Positions 1 through 8,489 of a stretch of DNA of 64,000 nucleotides are shown piece by piece (within the stretch, counting starts at the first letter, position 1; each line of letters starts with the position of its first letter). The notes beneath the pieces are model-generated. The model was given only the letters and a program-made list of their open reading frames with translations, made no database searches and was not told the DNA's origin. Made by a program: the position numbers and the translations under genes. The DNA comes from Hymenobacter chitinivorans DSM 11115 (GTDB taxonomy: Bacteria > Bacteroidota > Bacteroidia > Cytophagales > Hymenobacteraceae), in contig NZ_PGFA01000001.1 of the NCBI RefSeq assembly GCF_002797555.1, positions 248,001-312,000 on the forward strand, written 5' to 3'.

Positions 1-304
1 CCCAGCGCGCCAGCCGCACCACGTCTTCGAGCAGCAACGGCAGCAGAATCACGATTTTGGCGGCAATCATGGCCAGCAGCAGCCCGCCGAAATAGGAGCG
101 GAACGAGGCGTGCTGGGTGCGGTTCAGCAGGGCCCAGAAACCCAGGCCCCAGATGCCCAGCGTGAGCAGCCAGTAGGCCGTGCCGGCCACTTTACGGGTG
201 AGGGGAGTGGCGCTTTGCAGCGCGGTGCGCACGGCCTGAAAGCCATACCATTCGGCCACCAGAATCAGCAGCAGAAAGAAAATACCAGAAACGGAACGGG
301 ACAT
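1..304 (-). CDS. Membrane protein, N-terminal fragment (possibly a metallophosphoesterase)
   Basis: The reading frame starts with an ATG on the reverse strand at 304 and runs off the left edge, leaving about 101 residues. The visible part has three or four hydrophobic segments (about residues 6-25, 40-60 and 70-90) separated by short basic loops. It starts MSRSVSGIFFLLLILVAEWY. Multi-helix N-termini of this kind are common in Bacteroidota membrane-anchored metallophosphoesterases, whose catalytic domain would lie outside the window. That identity is an inference from the N-terminus only, because no catalytic motif is visible. The gene is divergent from radC, with a gap of about 110 bases that must hold both promoters. 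Confidence 0.6.
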   Translation of the reverse strand, partial: MSRSVSGIFFLLLILVAEWYGFQAVRTALQSATPLTRKVAGTAYWLLTLGIWGLGFWALLNRTQHASFRSYFGGLLLAMIAAKIVILLPLLLEDVVRLARW

Positions 305-416
305 AATTGGGCTAAAAACTCCAGGCGGGCCGGCCATTGCGGGGGCCGGCATATCAACGAAGACGGTGGAGTCGGGTTTTTACTTTATTTTCCGGTCACT
401 ACAACAAGTATACCTT

Positions 417-1181
417 ATGCAAGAGTTTGACAATCTGACTAGAAATCTACCCGACTTGGCCCCGGAGGCTGCCAATCCGGTCTACTACCAAACCCCCGCC
501 AGCTTCAGCATCAAGAGCTGGGCCGAGGAAGACCGGCCCCGGGAAAAACTCATGCAGAAGGGGCGCACGGCCCTTTCCGACGCCGAGCTGATGGCCATTT
601 TGCTGGGCTCGGGCACGGCCAAGCTCTCGGCCGTGGACGTGGCCAAGCTGATTCTGGCGGCCGTAAAAAATGATTTGAACGAGCTGGCCCGCCTCTCAGT
701 CAAGGAGCTGATGCGCCACAAGGGTATCGGCGAGGCCAAGGCCATTACCATCGTAGCGGCCCTGGAGCTGGGGCGGCGGCGCAAGGAAACGGCCGCCGCG
801 GCCCGCACCACCATCACCTGCTCCCTGGATATCTACAACCTGGTGCGGCCCAACCTGCAGGACTTGCCCCACGAGGAGTTCTGGGTGATTCTGCTGAACC
901 GGGCCAACGTGGTAATGCGCAAAACCAGCGTGAGCAGCGGGGGAGTGGCCGGCACCGTGGCCGACCCCAAGATGATTTTCAAGGAAGCCCTGGAGCAGCT
1001 GGCCAGCAGCATTATTCTGGTGCACAACCACCCCAGCGGCAACCGCCAGCCCTCCGCCGCCGACATTGGCCTAACCCGCAAGCTCAAGGAAGGCGGACAG
1101 TTCCTGGATTTGCCCGTCCTCGACCACCTCATCTACACCGACCACGGCTACTACAGCTTCGCCGACGAGGGAATCCTGTAG
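417..1181 (+). CDS. radC: RadC family protein (JAB/MPN domain)
   Basis: RadC-family protein of about 254 residues. The N-terminal half carries a helix-hairpin-helix-like segment (LMRHKGIGEAKAITIVAALE), and the C-terminal half carries the JAB metal-binding motif (ILVHNHPSG, followed by a serine and the AD of SAADIGLT), as in JAMM/MPN+ proteins. An upstream in-frame ATG exists at 366, but the ATG at 417 fits the family start (MQEFDNLTRN) and avoids an atypical Phe-rich extension. RadC was once linked to DNA repair. Its biochemical role is still unsettled, so the name reflects family membership. The stop codon at 1179-1181 is followed at once by a word-repeat hairpin. Confidence 0.93.
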   Translation: MQEFDNLTRNLPDLAPEAANPVYYQTPASFSIKSWAEEDRPREKLMQKGRTALSDAELMAILLGSGTAKLSAVDVAKLILAAVKNDLNELARLSVKELMRHKGIGEAKAITIVAALELGRRRKETAAAARTTITCSLDIYNLVRPNLQDLPHEEFWVILLNRANVVMRKTSVSSGGVAGTVADPKMIFKEALEQLASSIILVHNHPSGNRQPSAADIGLTRKLKEGGQFLDLPVLDHLIYTDHGYYSFADEGIL

Positions 1182-1187
1182 AAATGC

Positions 1188-1269
1188 TGAATTTTGAGGG
1201 TTGAATGCGGAATGGCTGTTCGGTAAGTAGTCAAACGGGCTTCATTCACCATTTAACCCTTAACATTCA
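1188..1269. repeat. Imperfect inverted repeat of simple words filling the radC-DUF1684 gap
   Basis: Arms 1188-1214 and 1243-1269 pair over 27 positions with five mismatches. The left arm contains GAGGGTTGAATG and the right arm the complementary CATTTAACCCT. The right arm also repeats the word ATTCACCATT (ATTCACCATTTAACCC, then ATTCACCATTCC). The structure occupies nearly the whole gap between the radC stop and the next start codon. No promoter element was recognised here, so the downstream gene may be read through from radC. Confidence 0.6.
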
Positions 1270-1281
1270 CCATTCCCGAAA

Positions 1282-1923
1282 GTGCGCATCAACCCCAAAC
1301 TTCTCATCGGCCTGGGCCTGCTGGTGGTCCTGGCTTATTTCCTGCAAGACCTCGTGCTGGGCCACGACCAGTATGCCGTGGGCATTCAGAAAGCCCGGAC
1401 CGAGAAAAATAACTCCTTCCGCCGCGCCAAAGACTCCCCGCTCAACGCCGAGCAGCGGGACCATTTCGACTCCCTGCGCTACTACGCGCCCGACAAAGCT
1501 TTCCGCGTCACGGCCCAACTGGAGCGGTTTGCCGTGCCCGATACGGTGGCCATGCAGCTCACCGATGGCAAGGCCGACAAGTACCTGCGCTGGGGCAAAG
1601 CTTCGTTCGAGCTCGAGCAACAGTCCCAGCAGCTGGTTTTGTTTCTGAAAGTGAATGACGACAAGCCCGAGCTGTTCGTGCCCTTCACCGACAAAACCAA
1701 CGGCTTCGATACCTACGGCGGCGGCCGTTACCTCGACGTGCCGTTGCCGGCCGAGCAGGATAAGCAGGTCGTGCTCGACTTCAACGCGGCCTACAACCCG
1801 TTTTGCGCCTACAACAACGAGTATTCCTGCCCCGTGCCCCCGGCCGACAACCGCCTGCCGGTGCCCGTGCCGGCCGGCGAGCAGAGCTTCCCCGAAGCCG
1901 ACCACACCGGCCATTCGCACTAG
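1282..1923 (+). CDS. DUF1684 domain protein
   Basis: A 213-residue protein starting at GTG 1282, with an N-terminal hydrophobic segment (residues 6-24) that is probably a signal anchor. The C-terminal half carries the DUF1684 signature: a conserved GGGRYLDVPLP stretch, then DFNAAYNPFCAYNNEYSCP with its two cysteines, then PPADNRLPVPVPAGE. DUF1684 proteins have no established activity and are usually single-copy envelope or cytoplasmic proteins in Bacteroidota. The C-terminus ends in histidines (HTGHSH), which might bind metal, though that is speculative. The gene lies between radC and pheT on the same strand, and pheT has its own promoter signal after this stop. Confidence 0.85.
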   Translation: MRINPKLLIGLGLLVVLAYFLQDLVLGHDQYAVGIQKARTEKNNSFRRAKDSPLNAEQRDHFDSLRYYAPDKAFRVTAQLERFAVPDTVAMQLTDGKADKYLRWGKASFELEQQSQQLVLFLKVNDDKPELFVPFTDKTNGFDTYGGGRYLDVPLPAEQDKQVVLDFNAAYNPFCAYNNEYSCPVPPADNRLPVPVPAGEQSFPEADHTGHSH

Positions 1924-1947
1924 CTTTTCGCCGCCGGCCCGAATCCG

Positions 1948-1955
1948 TACCTTTG
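1948..1955 (+). promoter_or_regulatory. Bacteroidota-type -7 element for pheT
   Basis: TACCTTTG matches the Bacteroidota TAnnTTTG -7 consensus exactly. It lies 92 bases before the pheT start, which gives a leader of about 85 bases that contains the inverted word repeat at 1965-2047. Confidence 0.65.
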
Positions 1956-1964
1956 CCGCTTGAA

Positions 1965-2047
1965 TTGTTGATTGCTATAGGTTGACTGGTTGCTCATTCA
2001 ACCCATCCGAACAATCAGCAATCAACTCCCCGCAATCAACAACCAAG
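1965..2047 (+). repeat. Inverted word repeat in the pheT leader
   Basis: The left segment TTGTTGATTGC (1965-1975) is exactly complementary to GCAATCAACAA (2032-2042). Between them lie further variants of the same words (GGTTGACTGGTTG, CAATCAGCAATCAAC). The repeat ends at the base before the pheT ATG and lies entirely within the predicted 5' leader. The words next to the start (CAATCAACAACCAAG) are A- and C-rich with no Shine-Dalgarno sequence, which is usual for this phylum. Confidence 0.6.
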
Positions 2048-4483
2048 ATGAAAATATCCCTCGACTGGCTCCGCACCCTGATTCCGACCGACAAACCCGC
2101 CGTGGAAATCGGCCAGCTGCTGACGGGCTCCGGCCTGGAGGTGGAAGGAATTGAGGAGCTCGAAAGCATCCCCGGCGGCCTGCGCGGCCTGGTGCTGGGC
2201 ACGGTGCTCACCTGCGAAAAGCACCCCGACGCCGACAAGCTGAGCCTGACCACCGTGGACGTGGGCGACGCGACGCCCCGCAATATTGTGTGCGGCGCGG
2301 CCAACGTGCGGGCCGGCCTGAAAGTGGTGGTAGCTCTGGAAGGGGCCCAGCTGTACCCCGTGAGCGGGGAGCCGTTCAAAATCAAGAAGTCTAAAATTCG
2401 CGGGGCGGCCTCCGAGGGCATGATTTGCGCCGAGGATGAAATTGGCCTGGGCACCTCCCACGCCGGGGTCATGGAGCTGGACACGGACTTGCCCAACGGC
2501 ACACCCGCGGCCGAGTACTTTGGCTTGAGCTCCGACTCGGTGTACGAAATTGGCCTGACGCCCAACCGCGCCGACGCCGCCTCCCACTACGGCGTGGCCC
2601 GGGAACTGCGCGCCCTGCTGCGCCAGCCCTGTCACCTGCCCGATACCAGCCAGTTTCACGCCCCTGCCTCGGCCGCGCGCAACATTACGGTGGAAATTCA
2701 GGACCCGGAAGCCAGCCCGCGCTACGCCGGCCTGCTGCTGGAAAACGTCAAGGTTGGGCCCTCGCCGGAGTGGCTGCAGCGCCGCCTGCGCAGCATCGGT
2801 CTTTCGCCCATCAACAACGTGGTGGACGTGACCAACTTCGTGCTCCACGAGCTGGGTCAGCCCCTGCACGCCTTCGATGCCGACCAGATTACGGGTAACA
2901 AAATCATTGTGAAGCGGGCCCAGGAAGGGGAGAAGTTCACGACCCTGGACGCGGCCGAGCGGACCCTGAAAGCGGCCGACCTGGTTATTGCCGACGCCCA
3001 GGGCGCGCCCATGGCTTTGGCCGGCGTGTTCGGCGGCAAAACTTCCGGAGTGTCGGACGCCACGACCCGCGTGTTCCTGGAAAGCGCCTATTTCCAGCCC
3101 GCCGCCGTACGCAAATCTTCCCAGGTGCACCAGCTCAAAACCGACGCCTCCTTCCGCTTCGAGCGGGGCACCGACCCGCACATGGTGCCCGTGGCCCTGA
3201 AACGGGCCGCGCTGCTGCTCCAGGAAGTGGCCGGGGCTACCATTGCTGCTCCCATTGTGGACGAGTACCCCCAGCCCATCAGCCACACGGCTGTGCGCCT
3301 GCGCCTGCCCCGCGTCGAGCGGCTCGTGGGCCAGTTCATTGCCCCCGAGCGGATCCGCCAGATCCTCACGGACCTCGATATTCTCATTGCCGAGGAAAGC
3401 CAGGACGCCGCCGGCCACGCCGAGTGGATTCTGAGCGTGCCCCCGCACAAGGTGGACGTGACCCGGGAAGCCGACGTCATCGAGGAAATTCTGCGCATCT
3501 ACGGCTACAACCACGTGGCGCTGCGGCCCCACAACTCGGCCTCGTATCTGGCCAAGTTCCCCAACCCCGACCCCGAAGTGCTGCGCCAGAACACGGCCCG
3601 CCTGCTCAGCGGCCAGGGCTTTTCGGAAATCATTACCAACTCGCTGACCAACTCGCTTTACTTCGAGAAGGAAGGGGAGAAGGACGAAACCCTGGTGCCG
3701 GTGCTCAACTTCAACAGCGCCGATTTGAACGTGATGCGCCCCACCATGCTGCACTCGGGCCTGGAAATCATCCGCTACAACGTCAACCGCCGCCAGCGCG
3801 ACCTGAAGCTCTACGAGTTCGGCAAAACCTACCACCGCGAAGCCGAGGGTAAGTATCTGGAGAAGAATAAGCTCGTCATCTACCTAAGCGGCAACACCGC
3901 GGCCGAAACCTGGCAGCAGAAGTCCGACAAAACGACTTTCCACCAGCTGGCCGCCGCCGTGCAACAGGTCCTGGCCTCCTTCGGCTTCGCTCAGCCCGCT
4001 TCCCAACCGGTACAGCACCCGTATCTGGCCGGCGGATTGACGCTGCTGGCCCAGAACCAGCCCGTAGCCCACCTCGGCGCCGTGTCGCCCAGTATCCTCA
4101 AGCGTCTCGACGTGAGCCAGGCCGTGTGGTACGCCGAGCTGGATTGGGACTTCCTGATGAGAAAGTACAAAAACACGCTCACGGCCAAGGAGCTGGCCAA
4201 GTTCCCGGAGGTGCGCCGTGACCTTTCCCTGGTCGTCGACCGGACCGTAACCTTCGACCAGCTCCGCCAGATTGCCCAGCGTACCGAGAAAAAGTTGCTG
4301 CAAAGCGTGAATGTGTTCGATGTGTACGAAGGCGAAAACCTGGGCGCCGGCAAAAAGTCGTACTCGGTGAGCTTCACCCTGCAGGACCCCACCCAAACCC
4401 TCACCGACCAGGCCATTGACGGTGTCATGCAGCGCCTCATTGGCCAGTTTGAAAAGCAGGCCGGGGCCTTGATTCGCAAGTAG
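2048..4483 (+). CDS. pheT: Phenylalanine--tRNA ligase beta subunit
   Basis: An 811-residue PheT, the usual length for the bacterial beta subunit. With PheS it charges tRNA-Phe in the cytoplasm. Domains in order: N-terminal fold, then the OB-type tRNA-binding EMAP domain (about residues 40-155, with CEKHPDADKLSLTTVDVG), the B3/B4 editing region (about 210-390), the B5 domain with RKSSQVHQLKTDASFRFERG nearby, the synthetase-like core, and the C-terminal ferredoxin-fold anticodon-binding domain (from about KFPEVRRDLSLVVDRTVTF to the end). The ATG at 2048 starts MKISLDWLRTLI, which is typical of PheT. An upstream in-frame ATG at 1982 lies in the repeat leader and is unlikely to be used. PheS is not adjacent. 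Confidence 0.97.
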   Translation: MKISLDWLRTLIPTDKPAVEIGQLLTGSGLEVEGIEELESIPGGLRGLVLGTVLTCEKHPDADKLSLTTVDVGDATPRNIVCGAANVRAGLKVVVALEGAQLYPVSGEPFKIKKSKIRGAASEGMICAEDEIGLGTSHAGVMELDTDLPNGTPAAEYFGLSSDSVYEIGLTPNRADAASHYGVARELRALLRQPCHLPDTSQFHAPASAARNITVEIQDPEASPRYAGLLLENVKVGPSPEWLQRRLRSIGLSPINNVVDVTNFVLHELGQPLHAFDADQITGNKIIVKRAQEGEKFTTLDAAERTLKAADLVIADAQGAPMALAGVFGGKTSGVSDATTRVFLESAYFQPAAVRKSSQVHQLKTDASFRFERGTDPHMVPVALKRAALLLQEVAGATIAAPIVDEYPQPISHTAVRLRLPRVERLVGQFIAPERIRQILTDLDILIAEESQDAAGHAEWILSVPPHKVDVTREADVIEEILRIYGYNHVALRPHNSASYLAKFPNPDPEVLRQNTARLLSGQGFSEIITNSLTNSLYFEKEGEKDETLVPVLNFNSADLNVMRPTMLHSGLEIIRYNVNRRQRDLKLYEFGKTYHREAEGKYLEKNKLVIYLSGNTAAETWQQKSDKTTFHQLAAAVQQVLASFGFAQPASQPVQHPYLAGGLTLLAQNQPVAHLGAVSPSILKRLDVSQAVWYAELDWDFLMRKYKNTLTAKELAKFPEVRRDLSLVVDRTVTFDQLRQIAQRTEKKLLQSVNVFDVYEGENLGAGKKSYSVSFTLQDPTQTLTDQAIDGVMQRLIGQFEKQAGALIRK

Positions 4484-4502
4484 AGGCAGGGCCAAAAGCC
4501 AA

Positions 4503-4659
4503 AAGAACGTCATGCTGAGCTTACCGAAGCATCTCTGCCGCTTCGTTGCTCACTCAAAAAACGTCATGCCGACTAGCGGGAGACATCTCGCGTGCCGTGG
4601 TAATCAGATAACTATTGCACGCGAGATGTCTCGCTAAGGCTCGACATGACGTTCTGATT
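4503..4659. repeat. REP-like palindromes in the pheT to zapA-region gap
   Basis: The 302-base gap 4484-4785 is largely repeat. One half-copy at about 4503-4545 has AACGTCATGCTGAGC and GAAGCATCTCTGCCGC. A full hairpin at about 4560-4656 follows. Its left arm reads AACGTCATGCCGA, then GGGAGACATCTCGCGTGC, and its right arm reads GCACGCGAGATGTCTCGC, then TCGACATGACGTT. The same words recur at 54561, 58051, 60719 and, degenerately, 61330. The rest of the gap (4660-4785) holds a weak promoter-like TACATTAG at 4758-4765 for the following operon. Confidence 0.75.
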
Positions 4660-4785
4660 GGTAAACTCCCCGGCCCTTTTTGGTGTTAAGGACCGTTGGT
4701 TGCCGAACTTAAAGCACAACTTTAACTCGGGAAGCACCACAGCCCGGAACTTCGTCTTACATTAGCCAGTAAAAATTTCTGTTCG

Positions 4786-5082
4786 ATGGCCTCTTCCAAG
4801 CAACTTGCCCAACTAGACCGCCTAGAGCGTCAGGTGACGTCTTTAGTGGCTGCCTATCAGGGCTTGCGCGAGGACCTGGCCGACGCCCAGACCACCATTC
4901 AACAGCTTCGGGCCGACGTGCGCGACCGGGAGCGGCAGTTGAAGGATTTCCAGAATCAAGAGAATATCGCTAAACTTGTCAATACCATAGCAGGGGAGCC
5001 TGCCAACGCAAACGAGCTGAAACTTCGCCTCAACGAATATATCCGCGAAATAGATAAGTGCCTTGCCTACTTGAGAGAGTAA
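4786..5082 (+). CDS. Small coiled-coil protein upstream of zapA
   Basis: A 98-residue, highly charged protein with no signal peptide. Heptad-like spacing from about residue 8 to 60 (LDRLERQVTSLVAAYQGLRE and onwards) predicts a long coiled coil, followed by a short C-terminal segment with NELKLRLNEYIREIDKCLAYLRE. It ends 31 bases before zapA on the same strand, so the two are probably cotranscribed. A coiled-coil protein next to ZapA suggests a role near the division ring, perhaps ZapB-like, but this rests on context only. I do not recognise a named family from the sequence. Confidence 0.82.
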   Translation: MASSKQLAQLDRLERQVTSLVAAYQGLREDLADAQTTIQQLRADVRDRERQLKDFQNQENIAKLVNTIAGEPANANELKLRLNEYIREIDKCLAYLRE

Positions 5083-5113
5083 CCACCTTACATCCCCACG
5101 ACTGCTGCTCCCT

Positions 5114-5404
5114 ATGAGCGAACTTTCCATCAAAATCCGCATTGCCGACCGGGATTACCCTATGCGGGTAGCTCCCCAGGAAGAGGAACGTCTGCGCATG
5201 GCAGGGCGGCTTCTGGGCGAGCGGATCAAGGAGTTTCGCGAGCAGTACGGCATTCAGGACAAGCAGGATCTGCTGGCCATGATTGCCTTGTCCACCATGG
5301 CTGACAGCCTGAAGGTCAGCAAGGAAAAGGACGGCACCGACGCGGCCCTCACCGAACGCCTCGCGCGCTTGGACGAGCTACTGTCGGGAGTGGTGCTGGG
5401 CTAA
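5114..5404 (+). CDS. zapA: Cell division protein ZapA
   Basis: A 96-residue ZapA-family protein. The N-terminal globular part has the family pattern (SIKIRIADRDYPMRVAPQEE then RLRMAGRLLGERIKEF), and the C-terminal half is a helix suited to dimerisation. ZapA binds and bundles FtsZ at midcell. The length fits the family. The start at 5114 follows a short gap after the coiled-coil gene. The next gene, rny, begins 124 bases downstream, and that gap may hold a structured RNA. Confidence 0.9.
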   Translation: MSELSIKIRIADRDYPMRVAPQEEERLRMAGRLLGERIKEFREQYGIQDKQDLLAMIALSTMADSLKVSKEKDGTDAALTERLARLDELLSGVVLG

Positions 5405-5528
5405 ACGCACTGGCGCCGGCATAGTTTCAGACTCGAATCGGGTGGGGCAAACGGCTCCGCCATTCGTTCGTCGTCGGCAGTATTTTCCGTGTTATGGTTT
5501 CTTCCCCACCCCCTAAAACCATAGCTCA
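5405..5528 (+). ncRNA. Possible structured RNA (6S-like candidate) between zapA and rny
   Basis: The 124-base gap contains a stable-looking hairpin: CGAAT (about 5435) pairs with ATTCG, and inside it GGTGG pairs with CCGCC, around a loop with an asymmetric CG bulge on the left. Flanking GC-rich segments (CTGGCGCCGG and TCGTCGGCAG) could extend the stem imperfectly. In Proteobacteria the 6S RNA gene follows zapA, and Bacteroidota have a divergent class (6S-Flavo). Position and fold make that a reasonable suggestion but not an identification. No covariance search was possible. It could equally be an untranslated leader of rny. Confidence 0.3.
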
Positions 5529-7226
5529 ATGCCCGACATTTTGTATATCATCCTGGCCGCCGTGCTTGCCCTTGGGGTCGGCATCGTGGTCGGCAGGCAG
5601 CTGGCCGGTAAGGCCCGCCTGGACCACGAGGCCGACGCCAAAGCCCGCGCCCAACAAATCATTCAGGAGGCCGAAGCCCAGGCCACCCGCACCCGCGACG
5701 AGCGGATTCAGCAGTCGAAAGACAAATTCCGCCAGCTTAAGAACGAATTCGAGCAGGAAAGCAAGCGTCAGAAGCAGGAGCTTGAAGCCGAGCTGACCCA
5801 GCGCCGCCAGGGCGTGGTCGAGCAGGAGCAGAGCATCAAGCAGCTCACCCTTACCACCCAGCGCCAGCTCGAGCAGATCCAGAAGAAAGAGCAGGATATG
5901 GACCTGCTGCGCGAAAAGCTCCAGCATGACTCCCAGCAGCAGCGCGAGCGGCTTGAAGCCCAGGAAGAAAAGCGCCGGGCTACGCTGGAAACCCAACTGA
6001 CCAAACTCCAGCAGCGCGAACAAGAAGTTGAGGAAGAGCTGGAAAGCACCCGCGAGTCGCTCAACGCCCAGCTGATTCAGGTGCAGCACCAGCTGGAAAC
6101 GATTTCGGGCCTCACCGCCGCCGAAGCCCGCGAACAGCTGGTTGAGTCGCTCAAGAACGAAGCCCAGATTCAGGCCAGCTCTTACATCAAGGACGTGGTG
6201 GCCCAGGCCAAGCTGACGGCCACCAAGGATGCCAAGAAAGTGGTGCTCGAAACTATTCAGCGCACCGCTGCCGAGCACGCCATTGAGAACTGCGTATCCA
6301 TCTTCAACATCGAGTCGGACGACGTTAAAGGCAAAATCATCGGCCGCGAAGGCCGCAACATCCGCGCCCTGGAAGCTGCTACCGGCGTCGAAATCATCGT
6401 CGACGACACCCCCGAGGCCATCATCATCTCCGGCTTCGACCCGGTGCGCCGCGAAGTAGCCCGCCTGAGCCTGCACCTGCTGGTGAAAGACGGCCGGATT
6501 CACCCGGCCCGCATCGAGGAAATCGTGGCCAAAACCCGCAAAAACATCGACGAGGAAATCGTTGAAATCGGCGAGCGGACCATCATCGACCTTGGCATCC
6601 ACGGCCTGCACCCCGAGCTCATCAAGATGGTGGGCCGCATGCGCTTCCGCTCGTCCTACGGCCAAAACCTGCTCCAGCACAGCCGCGAGGTAGCCAACCT
6701 CTGCGCCACGATGGCTGCCGAGCTGGGCCTGAACGTGAAGCACGCCAAGCGCGCCGGCCTCTTGCATGACATCGGCAAAGTAAGTACCGAGGAGCCCGAG
6801 CTGCCCCACGCCATCCTGGGCATGGAAATGGCCAAGAAGTACAAGGAGCATCCCGACGTGGTCAACGCCATTGGCGCCCACCACGACGAAATCGAGATGA
6901 CGGCCATGATTTCGCCCCTCGTGCAGGCCTGCGACGCCATTTCGGGCTCCCGCCCCGGCGCCCGCCGCGAGATGATGGAAAGCTACATCAAGCGCCTCAA
7001 GCAGCTCGAAGAAACCGCCGTATCCTTCGACGGCGTACTCCAGTGCTACGCCATCCAGGCCGGCCGTGAGCTGCGCGTGATGGTCAACGCCGACAACGTT
7101 ACCGACGAGCGCGCCCAGGAGCTGAGCTACGAAATCTCGCAGAAAATCGAGAAGGAAATGCAGTATCCCGGCCAGATCAAAATCACCGTAATCCGCGAAA
7201 TGCGCGCCGTAGCATACGCCAAGTAA
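5529..7226 (+). CDS. rny: Ribonuclease Y
   Basis: A 565-residue membrane-anchored endoribonuclease that starts mRNA decay. An N-terminal transmembrane helix (residues 4-22, [19 protein letters not shown]) is followed by a long charged coiled coil (about 30-230), a KH RNA-binding domain (about 255-320, with the [11 protein letters not shown] motif) and an HD domain carrying [11 protein letters not shown] and [10 protein letters not shown]. It is somewhat longer than the roughly 520 residues of the Bacillus protein, the extra length lying in the coiled coil. It is followed by a clear intrinsic terminator. The long reverse-strand open frame over this gene is a shadow caused by GC-rich codon use. 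Confidence 0.97.
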   Translation: MPDILYIILAAVLALGVGIVVGRQLAGKARLDHEADAKARAQQIIQEAEAQATRTRDERIQQSKDKFRQLKNEFEQESKRQKQELEAELTQRRQGVVEQEQSIKQLTLTTQRQLEQIQKKEQDMDLLREKLQHDSQQQRERLEAQEEKRRATLETQLTKLQQREQEVEEELESTRESLNAQLIQVQHQLETISGLTAAEAREQLVESLKNEAQIQASSYIKDVVAQAKLTATKDAKKVVLETIQRTAAEHAIENCVSIFNIESDDVKGKIIGREGRNIRALEAATGVEIIVDDTPEAIIISGFDPVRREVARLSLHLLVKDGRIHPARIEEIVAKTRKNIDEEIVEIGERTIIDLGIHGLHPELIKMVGRMRFRSSYGQNLLQHSREVANLCATMAAELGLNVKHAKRAGLLHDIGKVSTEEPELPHAILGMEMAKKYKEHPDVVNAIGAHHDEIEMTAMISPLVQACDAISGSRPGARREMMESYIKRLKQLEETAVSFDGVLQCYAIQAGRELRVMVNADNVTDERAQELSYEISQKIEKEMQYPGQIKITVIREMRAVAYAK

Positions 7227-7247
7227 GCCACTCTTATTCGGAACAAG

Positions 7248-7283
7248 CAAAAGCCCCCGCGACGGAAGTTGCGGGGGCTTTTG
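7248..7283 (+). terminator. Intrinsic terminator after rny
   Basis: AAAAGCCCCCGC pairs with GCGGGGGCTTTT around a nine-base loop. It lies 21 bases after the rny stop and is followed by a short T-containing tail. Confidence 0.85.
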
Positions 7284-7296
7284 CGTTTGGATGTAG

Positions 7297-7511
7297 CGCG
7301 AACTTTGTAGTTCGCGTCCCCGCGCCAGTAGCATGATACCACTCGGCAAAACCGCCGCAGTCGCTCGGCTATGCCGAGTGACCCATATGCCTGAGCAGTT
7401 TCACTGCGAATCCATCTGCGCCGGTAGAATACGCGCGCAGCAAAGCTGCTGGAGCGTAATCGTCACTTGGCATAGCCGAGCGACTGCAAGGAGCCGAGCG
7501 GGTTGACATTA
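7297..7511. repeat. Palindromic intergenic element after rny
   Basis: A small hairpin (CGCGAAC...GTTCGCG, 7297-7316) is followed by a larger inverted repeat with arms 7332-7382 and 7462-7511. Both arms read GCAGTCGCTCGGCTATGCC when oriented alike, flanked by looser matches, and the spacer is about 80 bases. The right end, read on the reverse strand, is TAATGTCAACC, and its TAA is the stop codon of the gene at 7509-8489. No open frame or transposase lies inside it. Confidence 0.65.
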
Positions 7512-8489
7512 TAAGCCAATGAACTCGAGCTGATTGTCCAACCGTATGACTACTGTGCGTCGATCCGGGCTAACCACAATTTGCACTTCGGTATTGGGAT
7601 GAATGGATGAATTCTGCCGCCCAAGGTCAATATCCGGCCATTGCTCCACCACGACTCCGGTGCGCAGGTCGATAAGCTTAGGGTGTTGGTGCAGGTCCCA
7701 GGCCCGGTCCTCATCGATAGCTACCACGTTGCCAAATTTACCTTGCATTTTGACCGGCTGAGTCAGCTCCCCGGTACGCAGATTCCAGAACACTACATGT
7801 GAAGGTGGCAAGTTCACCTCGTCATCATCGAAGGGCGGCTCGTTAGAAGATGAGAGCAGAACCGTATAGTCATTCAGAAAGCTGCCAGAGCTGATTTCGC
7901 TACTGACCGCCGGGCGCAATTCGTTGTCATAGGCTCCTTCATCAAGCAACAACGGATTCTGGAAACACGCCCGGATATCAAATGCCTGGGCAATATCCCA
8001 GGGGTGCCAGAGCCAACCAGTGCTCAGCAAATAAGTGCCCTCAGGACTTACCGCGAAGCGCGAATGAAATACATCGGCTGGTTGCCGCCCGGACACGTCC
8101 GTGGGAATTTCGCCCGTCTCCACATCCTCAAAGTCTAGGCGGTTGTACTCCTGTGGACAATGTGCAAGGTAGGTGCGACCCTCAAATTCGAAAAACCCCG
8201 CCGGGTATTCGTACACTTGGGCCTGGTAGTATGAGCGGTTTACTTCCCGTAGTAATTCGCCTTGTTTTAGGAGCAAACCCTTCGTGCCCAAACGGGTATA
8301 AATAAGAGTATAGCGACCATCGACGGAGGAAACAGCGGCGTCAAAATCCATCCCATTGAAATGGCCGAACCCTAACTCACGGTCTGCGCCATCAGGCGTG
8401 TAGTAGCGTCCGGCGCTGGCCCAGTCCACCACCCCTTCGTGCAGCCAGGTGATTGTTTGCGATTGTACGGGAAGAGTAGTACGTATCAT
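7509..8489 (-). CDS. Hypothetical protein, beta-propeller-like
   Basis: A 326-residue protein with no signal peptide or membrane segment. It is rich in beta-strand-like stretches with repeated aromatic and acidic residues, for example AAVSSVDGRYTLIYTRLG, RFAVSPEGTYLLSTGWLWHP, HVVFWNLRTGELTQPVKM and QIVVSPDRRTVVIRLDNQLE. The SPDG/SPEG-type turns and the FWNLRTGE motif resemble WD40 or TolB-like propeller blades. I do not recognise a named family. It is convergent with rny, and its TAA stop lies in the terminal bases of the palindromic element on its 3' side. Confidence 0.8.
   Translation of the reverse strand: MIRTTLPVQSQTITWLHEGVVDWASAGRYYTPDGADRELGFGHFNGMDFDAAVSSVDGRYTLIYTRLGTKGLLLKQGELLREVNRSYYQAQVYEYPAGFFEFEGRTYLAHCPQEYNRLDFEDVETGEIPTDVSGRQPADVFHSRFAVSPEGTYLLSTGWLWHPWDIAQAFDIRACFQNPLLLDEGAYDNELRPAVSSEISSGSFLNDYTVLLSSSNEPPFDDDEVNLPPSHVVFWNLRTGELTQPVKMQGKFGNVVAIDEDRAWDLHQHPKLIDLRTGVVVEQWPDIDLGRQNSSIHPNTEVQIVVSPDRRTVVIRLDNQLEFIGL

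Noticed and set aside
2036-3835. Reverse-strand open frame of 599 codons opposite pheT
   Set aside because: It lies fully opposite a clear synthetase gene and its product is a GC-driven His/Gly/Val/Gln-rich chain with no domain. The same holds for the long frames opposite rny (5526-7349) and opposite the M1 gene (55683-57101).
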